A stretch of 64,000 bases of DNA from RBG-13-68-16 sp050018455 (GCA_050018455.1 JBEKAA010000017.1:1-64000), one strand, 5' to 3'; positions 43,880-52,886 are shown, counted from the first letter of the stretch. Notes: a model not told the origin generated them from the sequence alone. Numbers and translations: made by a program.

Positions 43880-45016
43880 GTGGACCACACGATTCTGTAC
43901 GTGGACGACGATGAAGCCAACCTCACCGTCCTCCAAGCGGCCTGCGCAGAGGAGTTCGTCGTGCTCACGGCACCGAGCGCCGAGACGGCCCTCGAGATCA
44001 TGCACCAGCGCGAGATCGCCGTCCTGCTCGCCGACCAGAGGATGCCCGGCATGAGCGGGGTCGAGCTTTTCGAAGCCATCCGCAACGAGTTTCCCGACAC
44101 CATCCGGCTCCTGATCACCGCCTATTCCGATCTCACCGACGCGATCGCCGCGATCAACCGGGGGCAGATCCGCGGGTATCTGCAGAAACCGTGGGAGCCC
44201 GCGCACCTGAAGGCGACCCTCCGTCAGTCGCTCGACCTTTACGAAACGCGACGCAAGGTCCGGGAGCTGGAGCACCGTCTGCTGGAAACCGAGCGCGCGT
44301 ACGCCCTCGGCGTCGTCGCGGCGGGGATCGCGCACGAGCTGCGCAACCCGCTCACTGCACTGCTCACTTCCCTGGACCTGGTGGAGCTGCGGGTCCGGTC
44401 GCTGATGGGCGCTCAGGATTCCGAGGGCCCGCCCACCGGTCCCGCGGCCGCCGTGATGGCCGCAGAGCACCTCGGCATCGCCCGCCACGCGGCCCTTCAG
44501 ATCAGCGAGATCACCAAGGGGATCGATCTGTCCCATCGCAGGGGCGAGGAGGCGCGGACGGCGGACATGGGGGAGGTCACCTCCCTGACGATCCGCTGCG
44601 TGCGAGCCGAGCTTGCCAAACGGTCGAAGTTCGAGGTGGAGGTCAGCCCGACTCCGCCGGTCCAGGGCTCACCGACCAAGCTGGGACAGGTGGTGATGAA
44701 CCTGCTTATCAACGCGATGCAAGCCCTTCCAGACCGGCCGCGTGCCGAGAACCTGGTCGTGGTCCGCCTCCTTCGCGCCGGGGATTTCGTTCGCCTGGAG
44801 GTCGAGGACAACGGGTCCGGCATCGCGGGGGACGTGCTCCCCAGGATTTTCGACCCGTTCTTCACGACCAAGACCCAGGGAGGGACCGGGCTTGGCCTAG
44901 CCATCTCCCGACAAATCGTCGAGGAAGCTCATGGCCGCATTTCGGTCGAGAGCGAGGTCGGCTGCGGCAGCAAGTTCTTGGTGGAACTCCCCGTAGCCGT
45001 CCCGGACCCCGCGTGA
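43880..45016 (+). CDS. Response regulator - histidine kinase
   Basis: 378 aa from a GTG at 43880, with GGAAGGA upstream. An N-terminal receiver (ILYVDDDEANL, phospho-Asp52 in LLADQRMPGMSG, Lys in YLQKPWEP) joins a soluble kinase: His152 in GIAHELRNPLT and an ATPase domain with NLLINAMQAL, DNGSGIAGDV and GTGLGLAISR. No membrane segment is seen. The receiver type, with a terminal QKPW, is that of RpfG/PhcQ-like proteins. It probably receives phosphate from the six-TM kinase and passes it on. It is the third gene of the proposed signalling block; no DNA-binding output is encoded here. Confidence 0.9.
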   Translation: MDHTILYVDDDEANLTVLQAACAEEFVVLTAPSAETALEIMHQREIAVLLADQRMPGMSGVELFEAIRNEFPDTIRLLITAYSDLTDAIAAINRGQIRGYLQKPWEPAHLKATLRQSLDLYETRRKVRELEHRLLETERAYALGVVAAGIAHELRNPLTALLTSLDLVELRVRSLMGAQDSEGPPTGPAAAVMAAEHLGIARHAALQISEITKGIDLSHRRGEEARTADMGEVTSLTIRCVRAELAKRSKFEVEVSPTPPVQGSPTKLGQVVMNLLINAMQALPDRPRAENLVVVRLLRAGDFVRLEVEDNGSGIAGDVLPRIFDPFFTTKTQGGTGLGLAISRQIVEEAHGRISVESEVGCGSKFLVELPVAVPDPA

Positions 45017-45246
45017 CCCGTCCATCCGTGAAAAATGCGGCCGCGAGTCACCGCCCCGCTTGACGCGGGCTCGATGGGTGAGGTGTAAGGGCGTTTACAC
45101 GAAACCGACGTGACTCGACACATGGGGTCCATACAGATCGGGTCAGTCTGACGTGGATTTTCCTGAAAGAATTGCCATCAAGGCGCCCAAACCGAGGGCG
45201 CCCCCGCGGCGCGGCCGCTCCTTTCTTCCGTGAACACAGCACCCTG
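45017..45246. other. 230-nt gap between convergent genes
   Basis: No gene is seen. A 30-nt piece near 45061-45090 encodes DAGSMGEV and a stop, which loosely resembles the glycine loop of the kinases upstream; too short to call. Confidence 0.4.
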
Positions 45247-46386
45247 TCAGCCGAGCAGTTCGTGGGCCTCCTTGAGGACGTCGGGGATGGCGATTGCCTG
45301 GGGGCACTTGGGCTCGCACTCGCCGCACTCGATGCAGGCGTCGGCAGCGATGCCCCGGGCGACCAGGATGGCCTTGTACGCCCCCGACGTGGCCTCGCGC
45401 GAGTCGAACATGGCGGCGGTGTTGACCATGGCGAAGACGTCCGGAATGAGCACGCCGTTCGGACACGGCAGGCAGTAGCCGCACGTGGTGCACGGGACCT
45501 TCATCCGCCCAAGGTAGTAACGGCGGACCACCGCGGCGAGGGCCAGGTCGGACTCGCTCAGGCCGCCCGGCGCCGCGACGTCGGCCACGGCCAGGTTCTC
45601 GGCGAGCTGCTCCTCGGTGTTCATCCCCGAGAGCGCTGTCACGACCTCGGCGTGGTGCCACACCCATCGCCACGCCCACTCGGCGGGCGACCAGGTCCTT
45701 CCGCCCCGGGCCCAGATGCTCTGGACCGGCCCCGGCGGGTTCGCGGCGAGCATGCCTCCACGGAGCGGCTCCATCGCGATCACGCCGACGCCCCTGGAGG
45801 CGGCGAGTCGCAGGCCGGCCAGCCCCGCCTGGAAATCAACGTCCATCAAGTTGAACTGGATCTGGCAGAACTCCCAGTCGTACGCCGCGAGGACCTCGGC
45901 GAAGTTGTCGGGCGACCCGTGGAATGAGAACCCCGCGTGGCCGATGCGGCCGTCGCTGCGCGCGCGGTCGAGGGCGCGAAGGCCGGCCAGGCGCTTGACG
46001 GTTTCCCAGCGTTCGGTGTTCAGCGCGTGGAGGAGGTAGAAGTCCACGCTGTCCGTGTCGAGGCGGCGAAGTTGCTCGTCCAGGAACCGCTCCCAGTCGG
46101 CCTCGGCTTTGACGAAGAACGTGGGGCACTTGGTGGCGAGCTGGACGCGCTCGCGGTAGCCGTCCTTGAGGGCCCGGCCCACGAAAGGCTCGCTCCGGCC
46201 GTCGTGGTAGGGATAGGCCGTGTCCACGTAGTTGACGCCTCGGTCGATGGCCTCGCGAAGGAGCCGGGTGGCTCGGGCCTCGTCGATGCGGCCGGGGTCG
46301 CTGTCCAGGACGGGCAGGCGCATGCAGCCGAACCCGAGGACGGAGATCGGCAGGCCGGAGATCTTGGGAAAGGTTCTGTACCGCAT
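45247..46386 (-). CDS. Aldo/keto reductase with ferredoxin-type C-terminus
   Basis: 379 aa. The N-terminal ~280 residues form an aldo/keto reductase barrel (LGFGCMRLPVLD, VDTAYPYHDGRSE with catalytic Asp/Tyr, LATKCPTF, FYLLHAL). The C-terminus carries eight cysteines: CTTCGYCLPCP and CIECGECEPKCP, two 4Fe-4S clusters. This fused architecture is well known in anaerobes and is thought to move electrons between NAD(P)H and ferredoxin. The substrate is unknown. The frame ends 230 nt from the receiver-kinase and is convergent with it. Confidence 0.93.
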   Translation of the reverse strand: MRYRTFPKISGLPISVLGFGCMRLPVLDSDPGRIDEARATRLLREAIDRGVNYVDTAYPYHDGRSEPFVGRALKDGYRERVQLATKCPTFFVKAEADWERFLDEQLRRLDTDSVDFYLLHALNTERWETVKRLAGLRALDRARSDGRIGHAGFSFHGSPDNFAEVLAAYDWEFCQIQFNLMDVDFQAGLAGLRLAASRGVGVIAMEPLRGGMLAANPPGPVQSIWARGGRTWSPAEWAWRWVWHHAEVVTALSGMNTEEQLAENLAVADVAAPGGLSESDLALAAVVRRYYLGRMKVPCTTCGYCLPCPNGVLIPDVFAMVNTAAMFDSREATSGAYKAILVARGIAADACIECGECEPKCPQAIAIPDVLKEAHELLG

Positions 46387-46707
46387 TGCTGTCCTCCATC
46401 GGGAGGGGAACGTCTCGAGCGGCCGACCCGCTCCCCGGCACCTCTGATACGTATGAAGCGCATTGCCGGAGCGGGCGCCGCGACTCGGTTCAAACCGGGA
46501 CGCACCCCACAGAAACGCATACTACCGCGCCAGGCAACCAAAACCGGTGGCTCGACGGCATGTGGTCACGACACCGTCCCACATTCCTCAACCGTGCGGG
46601 CGCAGCCGTCCGTCTCGATCCCTTGACGGCCGGTCTCGAGTCACCCGATAGTTGATGTCAACGACCGTGCCAGTTGATGGGGACGGCCGGGCTTCGCGGG
46701 GGGAACG
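46387..46707. other. 321-nt divergent intergenic region
   Basis: Between the ferredoxin-tailed reductase and the SDR gene. I see no coding frame with a start signal and no strong promoter; short GC hairpins only. Confidence 0.4.
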
Positions 46708-47529
46708 ATGAGTGAACGCCAACGACTCGAAGGCATGGGGGCCATCGTCACCGGCGCCGGCCGTGGGCTCGGGCGGGCGATGGCCCTGGGACTTGCCCGC
46801 GCCGGTGCGCGCGTGGCGATCACGTGCGCCCGGTCGAACGAGGAGATCGAAGCCGTCGCGCGTGAAGCCGAGCCCGGCTGCATCCTGCCCTTGTTGGCCG
46901 ACGTCAGCGACGAAGCCGAGTGCGCCCGCATCGTGGCCGAGGCGCGGGAACGCCTCGGCAAGGTGGACATCCTCGTGAACAACGCCGGCCGCGGGATGCG
47001 CTTCGTCTCCGAGCGTTTCATGAGCGAGCCGACCCGCTTCTGGGAGACCGGTCCGGAGACCTGGCGGATGGTGATCGCGACCAACGTCAACGGGCCGTTC
47101 TATATGGCGCGGGCCGTCGTGCCGGCGATGCTGGACCGCGGCCGGGGACGGATCATCAACGTCTCGATGAACCACGCGACGATGAGGCGGCGGGGGTTCT
47201 CACCGTACGGCCCTTCCAAGGCCGCGCTCGAGTCCGAGACGATCATCTGGGCCCAGGACCTGGCCGGCACCGGCGTCACGGTCAATGCGCTCCTGCCCGG
47301 CGGCGCGACGCGCACCGGCATGGTTCCGGAAGGGATTCCCGAGGAGATTCGACGCACGCTCCTCGACCCCTCGGTCGTGGTGCCTCCACTGCTGTGGCTC
47401 GCTTCCGTGGCCGCCGACGGCGTCACCGGCCAGCGCTTCAACGCCTCGCGTTGGGATCCGGGCCTGTCCGAGGCTGCGGCCGCGGCCAACGCCGTCGAGT
47501 CTGCCGGCTGGGTGGGCCCGGCCTTCTGA
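46708..47529 (+). CDS. Short-chain dehydrogenase/reductase
   Basis: 273 aa. A classical Rossmann SDR: the cofactor motif IVTGAGRGLGRA, NNAG in ILVNNAGRG, and the catalytic Ser-Tyr-Lys as NVSMNHATM and PYGPSKAA. The ITCARS after beta2 suggests NADP preference is possible but not certain. The C-terminal part has VNALLPGGATRTGM, common in 3-oxoacyl-ACP reductase-like SDRs. Substrate unknown. A short heptamer array (47546-47566) begins 17 nt after the stop. Confidence 0.9.
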   Translation: MSERQRLEGMGAIVTGAGRGLGRAMALGLARAGARVAITCARSNEEIEAVAREAEPGCILPLLADVSDEAECARIVAEARERLGKVDILVNNAGRGMRFVSERFMSEPTRFWETGPETWRMVIATNVNGPFYMARAVVPAMLDRGRGRIINVSMNHATMRRRGFSPYGPSKAALESETIIWAQDLAGTGVTVNALLPGGATRTGMVPEGIPEEIRRTLLDPSVVVPPLLWLASVAADGVTGQRFNASRWDPGLSEAAAAANAVESAGWVGPAF

Positions 47530-47545
47530 CCGCCGACCCTTTTCA

Positions 47546-47566
47546 GTGCCTGGCGCCCGGTGCTTG
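47546..47566. repeat. Short 7-nt array
   Basis: Three units GTGCCTG, GCGCCCG, GTGCTTG between the SDR and sodC stops. It belongs to the same sequence family as the arrays inside ppdK. Confidence 0.55.
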
Positions 47567-47575
47567 CCCGGCCGG

Positions 47576-48145
47576 CTATTTCTTCGTGATCGGCAGGGTC
47601 GTGCCGCCCTGCAGCATGATCACCGCGCACCCGATTCGTGGCCCGGCGTTCCCCGCGGGCTGCGAGGTCAAGTCGTCCGCCTTCCCGTGAACGATCACCG
47701 ACCGGCCGATCACCCCGCTGGGGCCCTGGTCGAGGGTGATCCGGTGCGATACCAGCTTCAACACCGCGTGGCCGTTCGCGTCAGCCTCCAGGTTCCCGTA
47801 GTCGCCTGCGTGGGCTGCCGCCGAGTCCGGCCCACCGTGGGGTTTCCCGTCGGGGTTGAAGTGGCCGCCGGCGGACGATCCGTCGGCCGCCGAGCAGTCG
47901 CCGAACTCGTGAATGTGGAAACCGTGCAAACCGGGAGCGAGCCCGGCGATGTCCGCGTCGATCTCCACGCCGTGCTCGAGCTGTGTGAACCGCACGGTGC
48001 CCTTGACGGCACTCGCCCCCAGCGGCTGCACGGCCGCCACAGCTGTAGGCCCGCTCTGCGGCGTTCCAGCCGACTCTGCGCTCAGGACGGCGCCGCCCGA
48101 CAGCATCATGGCCGAACAAACGAGAGCAAGATTTGCGTTTCTCAT
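47576..48145 (-). CDS. sodC: Periplasmic Cu/Zn superoxide dismutase
   Basis: 189 aa from the ATG at 48145, with GGGAGGA upstream; the frame runs further 5' without support. A signal peptide is at about 1-23. It dismutates superoxide in the periplasm. The copper and zinc ligands are present: GLHGFHIHEFGDCS, GGHFNPDGKPHG, HAGDYGNL and a C-terminal VIVHGKADD with the last copper His, plus the disulfide Cys in GPRIGCAVI. It is a single gene with its own -10 box (48207-48212). Confidence 0.95.
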   Translation of the reverse strand: MRNANLALVCSAMMLSGGAVLSAESAGTPQSGPTAVAAVQPLGASAVKGTVRFTQLEHGVEIDADIAGLAPGLHGFHIHEFGDCSAADGSSAGGHFNPDGKPHGGPDSAAAHAGDYGNLEADANGHAVLKLVSHRITLDQGPSGVIGRSVIVHGKADDLTSQPAGNAGPRIGCAVIMLQGGTTLPITKK

Positions 48146-48527
48146 CAGATCCTCCCTAAGCCGACCCATTGAACCGACATCTCCCTCTGGACCGGAGCTT
48201 ACTACTATTATAGATAATTCCGCCGGATTCGCCGGCATTCCACGGAAGTCGATTGGGCTCGCCTCCCCGGCGCGTCGGGTGCCGCGGGCCGAGGCTGCCG
48301 AGTTGCCCCTCAAGCCGAATCCCGGCTCGCCGCACCGTCGGATCGAGGACGTTGTTCGCCCGGGCGAGGCGCCGCTTGGCCCGCATGCGAGCTCTGAGCA
48401 GGTCGGTACCGTCGGCGCCGTGGGATAATGCGCCGGCCCCGGCAGGCGGACTCAGCCTCAGCACGGCCACGTCGGGGCGGTCGGCCGGCACGGGCATCGA
48501 ACCGGGCCGGTCCGGGGAGGTCGGCAC
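48146..48527. other. Divergent promoter region of sodC and prolyl oligopeptidase
   Basis: 382 nt. Apart from the AT-rich sodC promoter island at about 48200-48225, no gene is seen; a long minus-strand frame across it is the shadow of the oligopeptidase. Confidence 0.5.
48207..48212 (-). promoter_or_regulatory. -10 box of sodC
   Basis: TATAAT on the minus strand, a perfect consensus in a strikingly AT-rich island (TATCTATAATAGTAG) of a GC-rich genome, 61 nt before the sodC ATG. The -35 is weak, so activation by a regulator is possible. Confidence 0.6.
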
Positions 48528-50606
48528 ATGGCGGGCAGGATCGGCGTGATCGTGGCACTGCTGAGCGTGGTGCTCCCGTGGGCGGCGGCCGCCGGCGACG
48601 AGGACCCGTTCCTCTGGCTCGAGGACGTGCAGGGCGAGAAGGCGCTCGCCTGGGTCAAGGAGCACAACGTGCGCACCACCAAGGTGCTGGAGGCGGTGCC
48701 CGAGTTCGCTCCCACCCAGAAGCGCACGCTCGAGATCCTCGACTCCAAGGACAAGATCCCATTCCCCGAACTGCTCGGCACCACGGTCTACAATTTCTGG
48801 CGGGACGACGCGCACGAGCGCGGGATCTGGCGCCGCACGACGCTCGCTTCCTACCGCACCACGTCGCCCGCGTGGGAAACGGTGCTCGACGTGGACGCCC
48901 TCGCGAAGGCGGACGGCGTCGCCTGGGTGTTTCACGGCGCGCAGTGCCTGGCGCCCGACTACCGGCGGTGCATGATCTCTCTCTCGCGCGGCGGGTCCGA
49001 CGCCTCGGTCGAGCGCGAGTTCGACACGGTCGCCAAGCAGTTCGTCGCGGGAGGCTTCTCGCTGCCCGAGGCGAAGTCGCAGGTCTCCTGGCGCGACGAG
49101 AACACGCTCTGGGTCGGCACCGACTTCGGCCCCGGCTCGCTCACCGCCTCGGGGTACCCGCGCATCGTCAAGCTCTGGAAGCGCGGCACCCCGCTCGCCG
49201 AGGCGCAGACCGTGTTCGAGGGGAAGGCTGACGATGTCGCTTCGGTGGGAAGAACCGAGATTCTTGCCGACGGCCGCTACGACGTGGTCACCCGCGAACC
49301 CGCGTTCTTCCGGCAGGAGACGTTCCTTCTGCTCGGCAGCCGCCTCGTCAAGCTCGATGTGCCCGACGATGCGCAGCCGGAGGCGTTCTTCCGGGATCGG
49401 TTCTTGTTCTCGCTGCGCTCCGACTGGGCCGTCGGCGGTGCGAGCTACCGCGCAGGCTCGCTCCTGGCGATCCCTCTCGACGAGTTGTTGCGCGGCGGCC
49501 GCCGGATCGACGTGCTCTTCGAGCCGAGCGAGCGGGTGTCGCTGGCCGGCGTCACGCGCACGCGCGACCGTTTGCTGGTGATGATCCTCGACCACGTCCA
49601 CAGTCGTCTGTCCTCGGTCACGCTCGAGGACGGCGCCTGGAAGCAGGCCGAGGTCGCACTGCCCGGTATAGGCACCGCTGGCCCTGCGGCCTCGAGCGAC
49701 GAGGCGGACACGTTCTTCTTCTCCTACCAGGACTTCCTCACCCCAGCCTCGCTGTGGCTCGACGAAGGCGGGGGGCGGCCGGAGCGGGTGAAGACGATGC
49801 CGGCGTTCTTCGACGCGACCGGCTTGAAGGTCGAGCAGCTCGAGGCGACCTCCAAGGACGGGACCAAGATCCCCTACTTCGTCGTCACGCCCAGGGGGTT
49901 CAAGGCCGACGGCGCGGCGCCGACGCTGCTCTACGGGTACGGCGGGTTCGAGGTGCCCGAGGTGCCGAGGTACTCCGGCGTCGTCGGGTCGGCGTGGCTC
50001 GCGCGGGGCGCCGTCTACGTCCTCGCGAACATCCGCGGCGGCGGCGAGTTCGGGCCCGCGTGGCACAAGGCGGCGCTGAAGGCCAACCACATGCGGAACT
50101 TCGAGGACTTCGCCGCCGTGGCCGAGGACGTGATCGCGCGCAGAATCACCTCGCCCCGCCACCTCGGGATCATGGGCGGCTCGCAGGGGGGGCTGCTCGT
50201 CGGCGGGACGTTCACCCTGCGGCCCGAGCTGTTCCACGCGGTGGTGGCGCAGGTGCCGCTGGCCGACATGCGGCGCTTCAACCACTTGCTCGCCGGGGCG
50301 AGCTGGACGGCGGAGTACGGCGACCCGGACAAGCCCGAAGACTGGGCCACCATCAGGACCTGGTCCCCGTACGAGCTTCTGCGCAAGGACGCCGCGTACC
50401 CGACGCCGTTCTTCTGGACCAACACGCGCGACGACCGCGTCCACCCCGCGCACGCCCGCAAGATGGTCGCCAAGCTGGAGGCGCTCGGGCACCCGGTCTA
50501 TTACTTCGAGAACACCGAGGGCGGCCACGGCACCGGCGCCGTCAACAAGCAGACCGCCTACGTCACCGGCCTCGAGTACGCGTACCTCTGGACGATGCTG
50601 CGCTGA
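48528..50606 (+). CDS. Exported prolyl oligopeptidase
   Basis: 692 aa with a signal peptide (IGVIVALLSVVLPWAAAA). An S9A serine peptidase: the N-terminal propeller begins DPFLWLEDVQGEKALAWV, the C-terminal alpha/beta-hydrolase carries the triad Ser in GIMGGSQGGLLVG, Asp in TRDDRVHP and His in EGGHGTGA. It cleaves short proline-containing peptides, here outside the cytoplasm. The propeller carries no obvious duplications or breaks. The minus-strand frame covering it has no family resemblance. Confidence 0.95.
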   Translation: MAGRIGVIVALLSVVLPWAAAAGDEDPFLWLEDVQGEKALAWVKEHNVRTTKVLEAVPEFAPTQKRTLEILDSKDKIPFPELLGTTVYNFWRDDAHERGIWRRTTLASYRTTSPAWETVLDVDALAKADGVAWVFHGAQCLAPDYRRCMISLSRGGSDASVEREFDTVAKQFVAGGFSLPEAKSQVSWRDENTLWVGTDFGPGSLTASGYPRIVKLWKRGTPLAEAQTVFEGKADDVASVGRTEILADGRYDVVTREPAFFRQETFLLLGSRLVKLDVPDDAQPEAFFRDRFLFSLRSDWAVGGASYRAGSLLAIPLDELLRGGRRIDVLFEPSERVSLAGVTRTRDRLLVMILDHVHSRLSSVTLEDGAWKQAEVALPGIGTAGPAASSDEADTFFFSYQDFLTPASLWLDEGGGRPERVKTMPAFFDATGLKVEQLEATSKDGTKIPYFVVTPRGFKADGAAPTLLYGYGGFEVPEVPRYSGVVGSAWLARGAVYVLANIRGGGEFGPAWHKAALKANHMRNFEDFAAVAEDVIARRITSPRHLGIMGGSQGGLLVGGTFTLRPELFHAVVAQVPLADMRRFNHLLAGASWTAEYGDPDKPEDWATIRTWSPYELLRKDAAYPTPFFWTNTRDDRVHPAHARKMVAKLEALGHPVYYFENTEGGHGTGAVNKQTAYVTGLEYAYLWTMLR

Positions 50607-50724
50607 TCGCCGGCCGCGTAGCTGCGAGGTCGTTGTAGGCGCGGCCCAGTCCGCGCCAGCGCTGGCACCCTAGGTCCTCGTCGGCCGCGGCGTTGGCCCA
50701 GGCGGTCCGCAGCAGGGCTCCGCT

Positions 50725-51265
50725 ACCGGTGCATGGCGACCGTGGTCGGGTCGTTCGTGAGGTCGTCGAACACCGACGCGAAGGCAAGCACGCCCGAACC
50801 CGTCTGCGCCCTGATCTTCGCGTAGGCGCGGTCACCGAGAACGTTGCGGTCCCCCCGCCCTCAATGCTCTGGCTCTGCGGCTGTTCGGTGACCGGGGGTG
50901 CCGCACCACAATTTTCGATGAAGACCCGCGCTGCCCCGGGACCGGAGTCAGCGACCCTCGGCAGAGCCGGGGGCTTATACCAATTTGCCATCGAACATGT
51001 CATTCCGAGGAGCGGAGCGACGAGGAATCTGGGTGGGGGAAAGCCTGGATCTACCAGCCCCCTCCCAGATCCCTCGCGGAGCCCGCCCTGAGCGAAGGAT
51101 GGCGGTGTTGCCATCCGCCGAGATCGCCACCCAGGCGCCCTGCGCGGCACCCCCGACGGCACCTGTGCCGACCAGCTTGCTGCCCTGCTAGGTAAACTGA
51201 AATTGCGCCGCCGCTGCATGCGCAAGGAACAGCATCCCGGAGACAGCACATGTCTTCCGTGTCAT
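50725..51265 (-). pseudogene. Broken FG-GAP/Ig-like secreted protein
   Basis: From an ATG at 51265 with GAGGAGC upstream, a signal peptide is followed by a stop (TAG at 51188) and then QGSKLVGTGAVGGAAQGAWV and AISADGNTAIL, the first blade of an FG-GAP propeller. A 107-nt dispersed repeat (50988-51094) interrupts it. Beyond it comes an Ig-like stretch VTEQPQSQSIEGGGTATFSV, a frameshift, then GSGVLAFASVFDDLTNDPTT and a normal stop at 50725. So both ends of one gene survive and the centre is gone. Confidence 0.75.
50988..51094 (+). repeat. Dispersed 107-nt repeat, copy 2
   Basis: Nearly identical to the minus strand of 1037-1143. Here it lies exactly where the middle of the FG-GAP gene is missing. 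A palindrome (50954-50976) stands 11 nt before it. Confidence 0.9.
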
Positions 51266-51316
51266 TGTCTGCTCCTCTCGCCGCGCACCAGTCCGCTAGC
51301 TGGTCCAACCGTTCGA

Positions 51317-51751
51317 TCAATGCGCGTGGCGCACCATCTCGAGCAGCGCCCACCCGATAAACGAGGTCTGCGCGCCGGCGGCGACCTTCTCCTGCCAGCT
51401 GAGCTGGTCCCACTTCGAGCTCCACGGCCCGAGCACCAGCGACTGGTCGGTGGCATCGAAGTGAAACCTGAATGGGAGCGGGGCCGTCTGGAATGGGACG
51501 ACGTTCCCGGCCGGGCCGGGGTTGCGGGCCGCCCACTGCTCGCGCGATATGCCCAGCTCGAGGCGGCTCATCGGCGAGTCCGACAGAGCCAAGCGCAACT
51601 CGCGTGCCGGTTCGTATCCCGGTTGGTATAGCGGCTTCAGGTCGAGCTTGAACGCGCGCGGACTCGGCGCCTGCGCGGCCGGCTGCTCCTGGCCGGCGGC
51701 GAACACCGCGCCGGCCACTGCGACCACCAGGCAGAACGCTGTGATCTTCAT
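51317..51751 (-). CDS. Exported protein of unknown function
   Basis: 144 aa from the ATG at 51751, with AAAGGAGC upstream. A signal peptide (ITAFCLVVAVAGAVFAAGQ) is followed by a Gln/Pro-rich linker and a domain with ELGISREQWAARNPGPAGNV and FRFHFDATDQSLVLGPW. I recognise no family. A ~230-nt gap upstream holds only an unsupported frame (HIDLFGSGGFVTDTTYVLP). Confidence 0.65.
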   Translation of the reverse strand: MKITAFCLVVAVAGAVFAAGQEQPAAQAPSPRAFKLDLKPLYQPGYEPARELRLALSDSPMSRLELGISREQWAARNPGPAGNVVPFQTAPLPFRFHFDATDQSLVLGPWSSKWDQLSWQEKVAAGAQTSFIGWALLEMVRHAH

Positions 51752-51980
51752 TGCCGTCGTGCTCCTTTCCGGGAACCAGCATCGGTTCAGAGGAGCGGCA
51801 ACACATGACGAAGCGGCAACGGCGCGGTGACGGACCGACAACGGCGCCGTGATGGCTGGCCGGCGAGGCAGCACGTAGGTCGTGTCGGTCACGAAGCCTC
51901 CGCTGCCGAAGAGGTCGATGTGCACGTCGGCCGTCGCCGTGCCGGTGTCGAGCAGGCCGCGGACGGCGTGCCTTTCGGCG

Positions 51981-52553
51981 CTAATCCTCCTCGTCGTCCT
52001 CGATGGGCGGCAGCGCGTACAGCAGCAACCTGCCGTCGAACGGCACGATCACGAGGCGGTCGTGCGCCTCGATCACGTCCTCGGCGGGCCAAGACTCGCC
52101 CTTGGCGTCGAAGGAGCGGAACTCCCACGGTGTGTCCACCTCGCTGGGCGCAAGCCACTCCGGGATCACGAGGGACGGCCGCTCGTCCTGCTCCGCGACC
52201 TTGCGGAACTCGATATCGGGGACCGGCCTGGTCTCGATGAGCATCGCCTCGCTCGCCTCGGTGGCCGCGGCCTCGACCTGCTCGGAGACGATGTCCTGCA
52301 CCGCGTCGCGCGCAGGCTCCAGGAACTCCTTGGGCCCGGCGAGTTCCGCGTAGACGCCAAGGCGGTACTTGCCCTTCTCCAGGCTCTCGACCGACGCGAG
52401 CCAGACCTCGACGGCCTTGGCGGGGTCGTCCTCCGGCTCGAGAGTGATGCTCTGACCGTACAGCCTGTCCCGCGTCGTCAGCGCCGCAAGCAACTGCTCG
52501 GCGGTGGCGGCCGGCAGCTCCAGCTCCCATTCGTGTTCAAGCTTCGAGGTCAT
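51981..52553 (-). CDS. Acidic cytosolic protein of unknown function
   Basis: 190 aa from the ATG at 52553 (MTSKLEHEWELELPA). No signal peptide or membrane segment. The N-terminal half has LPAATAEQLLAALTTRDRLYG and a Glu-rich core; the C-terminus ends IEDDEED. Secondary structure looks mixed alpha/beta. Family unknown. It is followed downstream by the 229-nt gap before the exported protein and preceded by the heptamer array and carB 3' end. Confidence 0.65.
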   Translation of the reverse strand: MTSKLEHEWELELPAATAEQLLAALTTRDRLYGQSITLEPEDDPAKAVEVWLASVESLEKGKYRLGVYAELAGPKEFLEPARDAVQDIVSEQVEAAATEASEAMLIETRPVPDIEFRKVAEQDERPSLVIPEWLAPSEVDTPWEFRSFDAKGESWPAEDVIEAHDRLVIVPFDGRLLLYALPPIEDDEED

Positions 52554-52737
52554 CGTCCGCCTCCTCGCCGCATTGGCGCCGCGGCGCGCGCAGGGTACAC
52601 CGGTTGGGCCGTTCGTGGAAGATGACAGGCATCCCCCACCCGGCCACCCAGCGTATAGCTCTCTCCCCACCCACCCTCCCAGCCGACAGCGCACAGCTCC
52701 CCCTCCCACCCAAGAAAGACCACACCTGGGAGGGACG

Positions 52738-52877
52738 CTGTTGGCTGTTGGCTGTTGGCTGTTGGCTGTTGGCTGTTGGCTGTTGGCTGTCGGCTGTCGG
52801 CTGTCGGCTGTCGGCTGTCGGCTGTGAGCTTCTGGCTGTCAACTGTCAACTGTCAACTGTCAACTGTGAACTGTCTC
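52738..52877 (+). repeat. 140-nt array of 20 heptamers
   Basis: Twenty 7-nt units in perfect phase: seven CTGTTGG, five CTGTCGG, CTGTGAG, CTTCTGG, four CTGTCAA, CTGTGAA and CTGTCTC. The carB stop codon falls in a further related unit (CTGTCAG, 52884-52890). Variants sit in blocks, as expected of expansion by slippage. Confidence 0.95.
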
Positions 52878-52886
52878 TGCGAGCTG

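Noticed and set aside
45061..45090. Third kinase glycine-loop relic (DAGSMGEV)
   Set aside because: Only eight codons resemble the kinase; too short to separate from chance in a GC-rich gap.
48156..50528. A 790-residue minus-strand open frame
   Set aside because: It lies opposite the prolyl oligopeptidase, is rich in Arg/Glu/Val from reversed GC-biased codons, and has no recognisable domain; the plus-strand gene has a full catalytic triad.
51752..51980. A frame encoding HIDLFGSGGFVTDTTYVLP
   Set aside because: No start signal and no family; it may be a fragment, but nothing supports a gene.
52738..52877. Possible CRISPR array
   Set aside because: The repeats are contiguous 7-mers without spacers, and no cas genes are present.
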